Origin: Rotaria sp. Silwood1
Lineage: Eukaryota > Rotifera > Eurotatoria > Philodinida > Philodinidae
NCBI GenBank assembly: GCA_905250075.1
Contig: CAJNOP010000100.1
Span: 440,642-504,641 of the forward strand
Length of the DNA: 64,000 bases
Direction of reading: 5' to 3'
Positions 21,490-32,320 of the stretch are shown here, one piece after another. The notes beneath the pieces were generated by a model. That model made no database searches and had not been told where the DNA came from. It saw only the letters and a list, made by a program, of their open reading frames with translations. Within the stretch, counting starts at the first letter, position 1. Each line of letters begins with the position of its first letter. Both the position numbers and the translations under genes were made by a program.

Positions 21490-22085
21490 TAAAGATCTTT
21501 GTTTAAGACCAACTCTTCTATCAATAACTATTTTTTACTAAGAATTCAGTTTCTCACAAATCCATATGTCTCTAATGTAGTCAATTGTTCTAAAAGAATA
21601 ATACGATAAAGAACTCGTATAATTTGATCATTAGATGACTCAATTCAGTAACATTTGGAAAAAATATACACAATTATTTAGCGCTCATTCATGATGAATA
21701 TAAACGTGTTTAACTGAATTTAAGTTTGTTTGTTAAATTCTCGATAAAATGTATAATCTTTTTTTCTAAACAAAAAAGAAAACAGAAATAACATGAAAAT
21801 AAGTTAATCTTATTTTACCAATATGGATATGTCGAATAAAATATTCCTCTATCAATATTAATGGGATCATGTTGATATTTAAAAAACCATTACAGTGAAA
21901 TATATTCTCAGGTAACACTTGCACATCATACGATTAGGAGGTGTCTGAAGGATATATCCATGTGAATTTTTTTTCTTCTAGCAATAGATTGTGTTGTCAA
22001 AATTTGTTAAAAATTCATTTTTCAACAGTTGCCATTAAGTTTTTTCTTAATACTCTTACATATTTTCACCATAGTTGAATTAGAT
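21490..22085 (-). pseudogene. F-box/LRR-like family pseudogene, copy 2 (partial)
   Basis: The minus strand repeats part of copy 1: DRGIFYSTYPYW near 21850, RKKDYTFYREFNKQT after an intron near 21770, then IFSKCY and a RIILLEQLTTLETYGF-like stretch near 21560-21600. It aligns with the 19150-19530 part of copy 1. The F-box itself is not visible and the frame is broken more heavily than in copy 1. Confidence 0.6.
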
Positions 22086-25000
22086 GGAATGACATCAAAA
22101 TTACACGTAATAATATAATTAACTATGGTTAAAATTAAATTAAATTTTTCACTTATCTATGAGATTCAATTGTTTTTCGCTTTTCTCAGCTCACTAATAT
22201 TATCGCTATTCACTACTTGACTTTCACTCACAATTGTAGCTTGTACAAACAATTGATTATCAGTGCTGAGATAATCAGATTCGTGTGCAAACATACATAC
22301 AATACATACCACAATATTTATAAACTATGATATCGTTTGCATTAATTATATATTCAATAATTTCTTTTCTTATCTAAATAATAAAAAAATAAAAATTTTA
22401 AAATCAATATGAAAAGAAATTAGAATGTTACTTTTATCAGCTTTAAATTCAAGTAGAAAATCATTCAATGAACAAATTAGAATAGCAGAAACAACAAGGA
22501 CATCAGCCAAAATAACTATAGAATGAAAGAATTTTTCTTTGCTCATGGAGTTTTTTTTTTCTCACATGAATTTTTATAATATTATAAAAAGTTGGTTCTA
22601 ATCAATAAGAAATGTAACCATGGATACTATGTAACAGTAAAAAAAATTCCTAATAATAATAGAATGCTTAAAAAATAAAACAATCAATAGATGCAATGAA
22701 CATGTTAAATAATGCCAAATATCTTGTCGTTTCAAAATTCGTATATACCATTTCATTTTAACTATTTTCATTATCGTTCAATGATTGATCTTTGTCTACA
22801 TACAATGCAATAGAAATGATGTGTTCATCTTTTAAAGTTATTATACTAATTTTTCATCAAGTTGATAACGTCAACTTAAAATATAGGAAATCTCCAATCA
22901 AGAAATATAAATGAACTGATTAATATCAATACACTAAATGACATTGGTATGTACAATAAATATGGATGTCGATGACGAACCACCCACATCCTTGCTGTAT
23001 TTATTTATATGTCATTTGTCCTAGATTTTATGTTTGATAAAATATCTTATCGAAATACGAAACGTCATTAATTTTTAATAAATTATGAATTTAAAATTAA
23101 ATTCAATGAAAAGTAAAGAAAATCAAAGACGAAAATGAATTTATGTCAAAATATAGATACAATCGTTATCCGACTATTTTGCAATATTAATGCACGTTTT
23201 CTCATCACCAGGAGACGACAACGCGAAGAAAAAGTACAAATTAACGATATAGAGAACCATTATGCGCAAAAATAGTACGAGGGATGGTGTGACATGCCGT
23301 CTTTGCGTATTCTATACGCCTTGCGAAAGAACAACTGTTCTTTTTCTACCTGTAAGCAATCATCAATTAGAACAAAAATAGTCACTTCCTTTGAATGATG
23401 TATTCATGATTTAGTCGATCAATGTTGAAGCAAAAAAAACGTTATTCATGCAGAAGTGGAAGCGTTTGTATTGTAAGTTAATAAAATATGCTATGTTGAG
23501 GTCGAATTGTCACTCTCATCGCCAAATTGATGATTCATCCCCTACTTTGGTCGAATGTAAAAATATTGGAAACATATATTATAGACATGTCGAAAGATAC
23601 AAATATGGAAAATGATATTGTATGGAAGGGACAATTCTCTCATCCTCACTCTTACATTCACATGTTGATTCTTCGCTTTTGTTTTCGACAAAAGTTATTC
23701 GAATTCTAAGGTATTGATGATTTAGATATAGAACATGAAAACTATTCACATCGATTTTTATACAATCATCTTTTTTTTTATGTAATAAGTTTCGATGTTT
23801 TCTGAGAGTTTATTAGTATTGCGCTGGAAAAAGATGGACATTGTACTTGAAAAATAACCCGTACATAACATGTCTAAATATGAAAAGCCCTCATCGGAGA
23901 AAATCGATGTTTTGGATAAATCTTCAAATGTTCTTTTATCATATAATCGTATCGAATCAAGCGTTTCGTATCAGATTATGTCGCTATCCTTGTGGTAAGT
24001 CAACGGCTTCACCTAATTATGGATGATATTCGTAGAGCTTTATTGTTCTGTAGATGATGTTTCGAAGATAAATAGTTTTTTTTGCTCCGGTGGTTAAGAA
24101 GAACTCGATTATATCAGCTTCAAAAACAAGTAGGGTGTGGATGAGACATTAGTGGGATTGTCGCTGTGGCTGGACTAGTAGGTTAAATTCTCTCCTAGAT
24201 CGACACTGAAACTTACCCTCATCTTTATAGGGCTGCTAATTCGCCACAAAAGCCATTTGAGTAGCATTAGCAAACATGGCTCTTATTTTGTATGTACCTA
24301 TCTCTTTTGATTCATACTTTCGAAATGTTTTGAGAACAGCATTGAGTTGTGTTTACAATAGAAAAATGATGACAGTTCTATGATAAATGTTGGAGATCAT
24401 GTCGATAGATCTGTGCAGTTCACACACTTTTCATGGGATGCTTACAGCACCCGTTGCAAAAGAATGGCGTTTTCTCAACAGAGTCAGGTGATGAACATTG
24501 GCACTGCATTATGTTATTTGGAACAGAAATATTATGTGGTCAGACTGATTGACTATCGTGTCGAATACATTATCAAATGTCCATGCAAATGATCTATATG
24601 AATCGAGAGTGATATAATATAAACGGAGAACTAATAATTCTAAGGTGAAACTCATTTCTGAAGGAATTTTCAAATATGGTCGATTTGGGGATCCATTATT
24701 CCCTTCGTTTCCAGCAACTTACTACAGATTTCAGATTTTTCAGAAATGTCGAGAGTTTTATTTTCAATGGCCTTGGTTAGAACACATATAGTCGTCACTC
24801 AGTGTCTACGACGTAACTAACAGATCGAAGATTTCAGAACACAATATGTATTGACTTTTAACTTATTTGACAGTGTTTCGAATGAGTGCAGAATTATTGG
24901 ATTAGAAACAGAATTTTGTGCTTCCTTTGTAAATATGAGCTCAGAAATATTGTACCTATTTTTTGTTCGATAATATTGAAGCAATTTTTAGAAAGGCTCA

Positions 25001-25287
25001 AAAGATTAATTTGCAGGACGAATAAAACAAGTTTTTTTGCTAACCTTGTAAATCACTTTTTCAAAAGTTTCAAGAGCTAACAGACACGATATTTTTATAG
25101 ATTGAGTGCTGTTTGTTTCATTTTTTTTGAATATGTTGGGTACGTCAATTTGATTCGGAAATTTTTCAGATCATCAATTACATTTGAAAATACTGAACAA
25201 CAGTACATTGTGATTTTCTCAAAGCAAAGAAAACAAATTTCTATTCCCTAACTGAAAAATCTATTTGCGTGATCAAATTTTTTAGAT
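22086..25287. other. 3.2 kb without a recognised gene
   Basis: Frames of 60-70 codons at 23527, 23841, 24380 and 24886 (+) have no recognisable motif. A degenerate G-rich/C-rich pair, agggtgtggatg...cttaccctcatc, spans about 24131-24222 and may be an old TGTGGG-type hairpin. The last bases before the permease start (aaattttttag, 25276-25286) look like an acceptor, so a 5' untranslated exon may lie here. Confidence 0.45.
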
Positions 25288-28165
25288 ATGTCTTCCGGTA
25301 TATTTACTATTTTGCCCATGAAGAACATAAATCTTCGAATAAACAAACAAGAAGAAGAAGAAGAACATTTAGATGAACGCATTCTTTGTCAAATGGGCTA
25401 TACGCAAGAGCTCTATCGTGGGTTTTCTTCAAATATGTCATTTAGCTTTTGTTTCACTGCCGTCAATGTGTTCGCATCGATTTCGATCGGTTTTACTTAC
25501 ACATTAAATACAGGCGGTTCAGGCGTGGCTATATGGTCTTGGATAATTGGCTCTTTCTTTACAATTCTCATTAGTCTTTCTTTGGCTGAGATATGTTCAG
25601 TCTATCCAACTGCGGGCTCAGTCTATCATTGGTATGGATCTATATGTATTATGTTTTTTCTATTTGATTGATTATTTGAAGTACAGGTCCGGTAAGCTTG
25701 TATCCCCTCGTTATGCTCCATTGGCTTCTTTCATCTGTGGGTGGTTCAATTTCCTTGGCAATGCTGCAGGTAGTAATAGAAAACCGTTTGTTGTTTTGTG
25801 TAACATATTTTATTTTCTATGTAAAAACAAAGCTGATGCCGCATTATCATCTGGTTTTGCAACTATTGTGAATGATGCACGCATACTCGATGGAAAGTCA
25901 TCATTGAGTATCGGAGAACAAGTAAGCATTGGTATAGTAATTACATTTATATGGGCCGTTCAAAATGCACTACGAATCGATCAACAAGGATGGATCAATA
26001 ATGTAGCTGCAGCTTTCCAAATCAGTTCTGCAATTAGCATCATGACTGTTCTCCTTGTCATGGCACCAGAACGAGCCACTGCTGAGAATGTTTTTACATC
26101 AGTCTACAATGGTACTGGATTTCCATTTGCTTACGTTTGCTGCATTGGAATACTTTCAACGATTTTTTCATTCTCTGGCTATGAAGGTATATCATATAGA
26201 TAGACGATAAGAGAAAGAATATTTAAATATTATGTTTTGTTTTGTAGCCGGCGCTCATTTGGCTGAAGAGACTCGAGGTGCTCGCCGTGCAGGTAACACA
26301 TAGAACAGAATTTTTTATTAGTCAATGTTGAAGTATTTTCAAACATGTTATATTTGTAGAGCAAATATTTCTCTATAAAATGATATCTATTATATGAAAG
26401 CTGACTGCACAATAAACTAATCAGGAAATAATGACAATGTTTCTGAAAGGCTACAAAGTTAGAATGTTAATTTTTATATTGAAAGTGATTCTTGGAAAAA
26501 TTCTCACAATCTGATTATTTCACTTTACATTTTATTCCAGTATTTCACGTTGTAGAGAAATGTTCATTGTGACATGTTATACAATAGTAAAATATTTTTA
26601 AAATAATAATTAGAATTGCACGACAAACAGAGGTAGTCATAAGTTACAGTGCAGTAAAGAATTTTATATATCTCTGCCCTGTTTCACTCTATGAAGCTAA
26701 TTTTTCTCATAATGGAGGAGAGTTCAAAGCTTTTCGTCCAAAAGAACTACGTTTATAAATATTACTCTGAAGTATCATGATTGACTTCAATAATGAATTA
26801 TAATCTTTTATGTTTTCCGAGAAAGTATACTTAGAGTACCCAATAAATATTTTTCCAATGCTAACTTTACATGTTAATAGCAAACCAACTAAAACGAAAC
26901 ACTTTTATTCAAGATATAAAACCACAAGACATAGATCAGAGTTTGGCGGATGTGGCATTAGAAACTTTGCGTTTGTTGATAAAAAAAACTCTAGTGTATA
27001 ATTCATCAAGAATATCATGAAAAATCGCTTAAAAATTTTTCTATATATTAGCAACATATGCGAATTTCAAGAACGTCTTTTAGAAGACTGTTGTTTCTCA
27101 ACACTATCTTCCGAATTATCAATTTACGAAAATGCGATCAAAATAAATTTTGAAGTACAGACTTACCCTTTTTTATCAAGAGAAAATCAAGTATCTAACA
27201 GATCCGTAGTACATGGAAAAAAACACTCAAAGTGTTTCTTTTTTGTTTCTTTTCAACCATATATTGTAATCTTCTTCGGTTTACAGTACCCAAGGGCATT
27301 GTTGCCACATGTGTATGCAGTGCAATTATTGGTATTATCTATTTGCTCGCTCTTCTCTTTGTTATTCCGAATGTTTCCACATTTATGGATGCGCATAGTG
27401 GCGATAATCAAACGATCAGTCTCATTGTAGCTACATTTCAATCAACTTTACCACATCAAGGAGCACTTGCACTTACTATATTACTTATTATTAATCTTTA
27501 TTTTGCCGGTATGTCATCAATTACAGTGACAAGTCGAATCGGGTAAGAATCTTTCATTTATTCTCAATCCGAAAAGATCTCATCCTCTTTGAGTTTATAG
27601 CTTTGCAATGGCTCGTGATGATGTATTTCCATTTTCGAATTATCTTCGTTGGATATTCGAACCGACTAAAACACCCCTAGCTAATGTTCTGTTCGTGTTT
27701 ATCATTGATTCTCTCTTTCAACTACTTCAATTGGTATCGACGACAGCTTTTCTTGCTCTCATTGCCACAACTACACTCGGCTTTCAAGTATCATATTTTA
27801 TGCCTATTTTTTTTCGCTGTACAACTGCTCGAAATACATTTCCTTTGAGTGAATTTAATTTAGGACGATTCAGTATTCTCATTGGAATTGTCTCATCTAT
27901 ATGGCTTTTTATTACATCAATTCTTATGTGTTTTCCTACTAAGTATCCGGTAACAAAAGATAATATGAACTATACTATAGTAATTATTGGTGGGGTTGCA
28001 TTAATAGCATTAATATATTGGATTGTTTCTGCTCGTCATCGGTATGTCGGTCCAAAACGAACTGATATGAATCCAAGGTCGCTACCAGCTGGATATGCCA
28101 TAAATCAGGATGCAACGACGACTACGGAGACTGAGTCGCCCGATAGTATGGTCACTCTATTATGA
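25288..28165 (+). CDS. APC-family permease, GABA/amino-acid/choline transporter type
   Basis: Six exons: 25288-25631, 25687-25769, 25833-26186, 26248-26292, 27287-27542, 27601-28165. All introns are GT-AG and the total is 1647 bp (548 aa), usual for the fungal UGA4/HNM1-like amino-acid/choline transporter group. Twelve hydrophobic segments are visible. Diagnostic stretches are GFSSNMSFSFCFTAVN at TM1, the AEICSVYPTAGSVYHW loop after TM2 (family consensus AE..S.YPTAGGQYHW), FSFSGYEAGAHLAEETRGAR after TM6, and RIGFAMARDDVFPFS near TM8. It should import an amino acid, GABA or choline by proton symport at the plasma membrane; substrate cannot be chosen from sequence. Intron 4 is 994 bp while the others are 55-63 bp, suggesting an insertion. 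Poly(A) signal at 28255-28260. The family is commoner in fungi and bacteria than in animals. Confidence 0.9.
26293..27286. other. Unusually long intron 4 of the permease gene
   Basis: Donor GTAACA, acceptor GGTTTACAG. It is about 17 times longer than the other introns of the gene. No transposase, clear terminal repeat or hairpin was recognised inside; frames of 60-137 codons overlap the exon 5 edge or are shadows. Confidence 0.6.
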
Positions 28166-28331
28166 ACCTTGTGTGCGTATGTAATTATGTATACAGTGTG
28201 ATCTGTCGCCTTCAGGCATGATATATATTTTTAATTCGTATCTATTAAATCATGAATAAAAATATCTGAGTTGAATAAAGCTATCATTGATGCTACTTAA
28301 TGTTCATTCAAAAACGATTTTATCTATCAGG

Positions 28332-28431
28332 TACAAGAATGGGAAAATCGACAAAAACAACGATTAATAGTAGAAAAGCAAACTGATCAATCGATGACGT
28401 CATCATCAACTGAGTTTTTTCATTTCCAAGT
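28332..28431 (+). pseudogene. Orphan exon-like fragment
   Basis: After an acceptor-like TTTATCTATCAG, an open stretch encodes VQEWENRQKQRLIVEK and then a Thr/Ser-rich end (TDQSMTSSSTEFFHFQ) before a GTACTG donor-like site. A second stretch after CTTTCGATTTAG at 29081 reads NTQELETNSQGIKRTYTK and ends HDTIS before TAA at about 29162. The pieces could be the last two exons of one gene, with the 28488-28886 palindrome in the intron. No upstream exons are seen before the permease stop, so the fragment is probably a remnant. Low confidence. Confidence 0.25.
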
Positions 28432-28487
28432 ACTGATCAACTAATGTAGTATAATCTTATCGACACATCTATTTTTGAATTATTCTA

Positions 28488-28886
28488 TTTTCGCCGATTA
28501 ATTTTTTTGTCCGAAAATTACCAAGTCAAATATGAATCATTCTATATTTAAGAGTTTTTTTCCAGTTTAATAGGTTTATTAATACACTCATTAATTACCA
28601 ACTGACTTGGTAACCATCTGAGTTGGTAACCAGGATGTGGGATATGGGTGGTAGTCTTGTCTTCATCCACACCCACACGCATACTCACACCCAACGCCCT
28701 GGTTACCAACTCAGATGGTTACCAACTCAGATGGTTACCAACTCAGATGGTTACCAACTCAGTTGGTAATAAAGGAGTGTATTAATAAACCTATTAAACT
28801 GGAAAAAACTCTTAAATATAGAATGATTCATATTTGGCTTGGTAATTTTCGGACAAAAAAATTAATCAGCGATATTGAAATCGGCG
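28488..28886. mobile_element. Foldback element with nested tandem repeats and hairpin 9
   Basis: The ends TTTTCGCCGATTAATTTTTT and the complement near 28850-28886 form arms of about 130 bp, running inward through ttaccaagtcaaatatgaatc and cagtttaataggtttattaa. Inside the right arm a 16-bp unit, GGTTACCAACTCAGAT, is repeated about four times (about 28700-28766); the left arm has one to two copies. At the centre lies a TGTGGG-type hairpin. The right end carries about 12 extra bases (agcgatattgaa). No coding capacity, so non-autonomous, or a palindrome made by repair. Confidence 0.82.
28631..28699. repeat. TGTGGG-type hairpin 9 (centre of foldback)
   Basis: AGGATGTGGGATATGGGTGG arm, core TAGTCTTGTCTTCAT, then CCACACCCACACGC and ACTCACACCC. 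Confidence 0.85.
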
Positions 28887-29162
28887 AAAAAGGAATTCGG
28901 TGAAGGTGAAATTCAGTGAAAGTGGAAGTTATCCTATTTTTGACGAAGATAACCATTCTTTTTACGTAAGATGATCTTCTCTTGATTTCATATGCTATAA
29001 TTCTTTGCCTCTTTTTTGAATTATACATATTAAGAACGATAGCCTTAAACTTCTTCATTTTTCTTTCATTCTTTCGATTTAGAATACACAGGAATTAGAA
29101 ACTAATTCACAGGGTATCAAACGAACATATACGAAACTTGTAGTTCATGACACCATATCGTA

Positions 29163-29811
29163 ACAAAATGTGTTAAGTCGAATAAGAATAATAACATTGT
29201 CCGGATTCTAATTTCTTGCAACTAATGATTAATTCATTTATCATTGTTGTACTATTTAAAATTATATATTTTTGCACTTTGTTTTACATTTTTTCTTATT
29301 ATTTTTTTCTCACAATCTTTTTTATTATTTTCATTTTTGTTACTTTTAATTCGATTTATCATAAAACGAATTCATTTGATGAATATGAATGAAATACTAC
29401 TTAGTGATGGATAAAGAAACATTTTAAAAAGTTCTTATCTTAATCAAAAAAGTGTAATGATAAGAATCAAATATTCGATGACACATGAACAATTTGAATA
29501 CAATTTATTTCTTTTTTTTTTCGAGAAGAATGTATAGGAACTACCTGGTATTTAATGCAAAAGATTGGAATTAAACCATTCTTCCAATCTAGTCGCCATT
29601 GTTACTACAGAAACAACCTTCTTAATGATGTCTATTTGGAAAAAAAAGGCAGTCGCTCCGAACAACATTAGCGTTAAGCTGTTTTTTATTCTGGTTTGGA
29701 ATAAATTAGAATTCTTTTAATTTTTTCATTATCCAACTTTTACCTATAGATGTCGGTAGTGAGAACCGCATCTGCTATTGGAAGGTCGAAGAAAACGACT
29801 TTTCATGTATG
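29163..29811. other. Intergenic, nothing recognised
   Basis: AT-rich spacer with poly-T and poly-A runs between the exon-like fragment and the next foldback element. Confidence 0.4.
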
Positions 29812-30565
29812 TATATGTCGGAGTAGAAATTAAAATTCTACTAGTAGAGATTAAAATTTCAATTTCTACCAGAAGAAATCAAAATAACAGGCGATTTTAA
29901 GTTGCACTAGTAGAAGTTAAAATTTTAATTTCTACTATCGGAGAATTTTAAATTCTACTAGAAACTTATACTATAGAAGTATGCGAATTTCTCCAAGAAT
30001 AGAAAATAAAATTAACCTGTCATGTAATCACTAGATTATTTGATTTAATGCCAAAATCAACTTGTAATTCGCCAATAGTAACTAATTTAACGTGTTTATT
30101 GATTTAGAATCTAAACTGAGCTTCACTCTAACCATCTTTTATTACCAATATGATGCCATTGTAACCAACTTGTGTGATAAACACTTTGAAAGAAATCTTT
30201 CCCTAAAGATTCTATATGTTTATCAAATTTCGAATAAAATAGTTCTATTTTATATCATATTGAAGTGTTTTTTCTTTTGATACTGACTCGAGGAGTTCAA
30301 ATTAAATATCCAAAATCTTTTTTTTCTTTTCGTTTGACATATTGCATAATTAAAATAAGTGTTAATTTTATTCTCTATTCTAGAAGAAATTCGCATACTT
30401 CTATAGTATAAGTTTAGTAGAATTTAAAATTCTCCGATAGTAGAAATTAAAATTTTAACTTCTACTAGTGCAACTTAAAATCGTCTGTTATTTCGATTTC
30501 TCCTAGTAGAAATCGAAATTTGAATCTCTACTAGTAGAATTTTAATTTCTACTCCGACATATATA
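29812..30565. mobile_element. 754-bp foldback DNA element with about 200-bp terminal inverted repeats
   Basis: The left end reads TATATGTCGGAGTAGAAATT and the right end is its inverse (aatttctactccgacatata). Arms 29812-30020 and 30355-30565 match closely, and each carries several CTACTAGTAGA or TAGTAGAAATTAAAAT sub-repeats. The unique centre (about 30025-30350) has no transposase frame. Flanking TA-rich sequence makes the target duplication unclear. A non-autonomous DNA transposon is the best reading. Confidence 0.85.
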
Positions 30566-31079
30566 ATGTAATGTCATCTTTTTGTATATAAACGAAACTC
30601 AGTGCAGTTGACATCAAAATAGTACCGTCATTTCTCTTTTCTCCGATGATTCGATAGTCATGACAGTGGTGACTACTACCCAAAATTGTTGTGTTCTAAA
30701 AGCCTATTCGCTAATTCGTACTGCGTCATTTGATTTTTTTATGTCGTTTCCTTTCGCTCAAAAAAGAAACATTTTGATATTGCTTTTTTTACGTTTCAAG
30801 TATTCTATAATTAGAATAGAGAGAAAGTAAATTACACTAACCTACATTTCTCTTGTTCTTTTTTATTTTATAATTGGAAAGAAACAGCGATAAAAAGTGA
30901 ATCATAAAGATTCGTACGCTGTCTTTCTTCATACACGAATTACCAAGGCAAGTAAGAATGAGGAGCCGAACTAATACTTGCTTTGATGTAACACACATTG
31001 CTTGTTAATTTGAAAATAAACTCGAGTTTTAATTTAAAATCTATATTATAATAGACAAACTATCTTCAGAAACTTTCAT
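30566..31079. other. Intergenic, nothing recognised
   Basis: AT-rich, no gene, repeat or hairpin recognised between the foldback element and the 31.08-kb repeats. Confidence 0.4.
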
Positions 31080-31625
31080 ATGATTGGTCACGGAACGAAA
31101 AAAAGTATACACACATATATGTACGTCGTATACGTCCATACAATATGCATAAACGTCGTATATGTCCATTCAATGTATATATACGTTGGATGCGTCTATC
31201 GATTATGCATATATAAATGTCAGTCGTATTTTATTTCCTTTCATTTTCATGCACACGCAGCAGCAACACAGTTTCGTAACTGCTTTTTGTATTAAATTTT
31301 CTGAGTAAAATTAATTTTCTACGAGTGAAAATAATAGATAATCGTAGAGAAAGCTGAATATCGGAAGAACTCTTTTATCATTAATTGATTTAAAAGAGAT
31401 TGGTTAAGTTAGCGATTTAACAATCAATTAAAGATTAATTAGTTATATAATTATATATTTATAAAAAAAAGGATCTATATTATATTTTACAAGTGTTTTT
31501 CAGTTCTTCAGGAACTTTTTCTGATTGGTCACAGAACGAAAAACAAAGTTCATATATATATACATCGTATCTGCCCATTCATTATGTATATATATACGTC
31601 AGTTATCTATATTATATTTTACATT
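31080..31625. repeat. Duplicated module with approximately 30-bp tandem repeats
   Basis: A unit like ACGTCGTATATGTCCATTCA followed by atgtatatat repeats about three times at 31125-31215. The preceding ATTGGTCACGGAACGAAAAA (31083) returns as attggtcacagaacgaaaaa at about 31524, with one more unit after it. Two copies of one module, both between poly-T and TATATT stretches. No gene. Confidence 0.65.
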
Positions 31626-31755
31626 CAGGAACTTTTTCTTATCACATTAAATCAATTTTTCTCATATTATATTAAATCTTCCCTATGATATTAAATTTTT
31701 TCCTATAATGTTACAGTCCAGCCAATGAGGAAAAGGCGAGACTCCGATACTCCCG

Positions 31756-31976
31756 AAGTACAGCAGAGTACAGTAAGAATAGAGGGGAGTACAGTGGAAC
31801 TACAGGACAGGAGACTACAGTGAGAGTACAGTGGAATTACAGGGGACTACAGTGAGAGTACAGGAAACTACAGAGGACTACAGTTAGAGTACGGGAGATG
31901 AATAAGGAAGTACAGTAAGAGTATAGGAAAGGTACAGAAGAGTACAAGGGAGTATAGTGGGAGTACGCACTCTAGA
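31756..31976. repeat. GTACAGT/CTACAG purine-rich minisatellite
   Basis: Degenerate tandem units of roughly 14-16 bp such as GAGTACAGTGGAACTACAGG and GGACTACAGTGAGAGTACAG. G+A-rich and clearly different from its surroundings. It lies about 350 bp before the ADP-ribosyltransferase gene. Confidence 0.85.
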
Positions 31977-32320
31977 AGTCCCGCTTTTTCTCGCTTGAAT
32001 GCAACCTTTCACAGGGGCCTCTAGTAGTGAATATAATCTCTTTATATGTCATTTACAGTGAACACATTGAATAACTTCATTCTGCAGTCTTTCATCATAC
32101 ATTTATCTATTGGAGTATTAATATTTTGATTGTTGCGTCCTATCATAGTTATTCGCATTGAACCATCTCAATTGAAAAATATTCGAAAAAGATTTACTAG
32201 TGTTCACATTAAAGAGGTTTTAGTGCATTGAGTTAGTTACTTGTCGATTAAACGTGATTTTCTTTTTAAAGGTGAACACACACAATCAGCATCCAAAAAT
32301 TCAACATTGACATCTTCAAA
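31977..32320. promoter_or_regulatory. Upstream region of the ADP-ribosyltransferase gene
   Basis: AT-rich 344 bp between the minisatellite and the start codon. No distinct TATA box or operator can be named. Confidence 0.35.
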
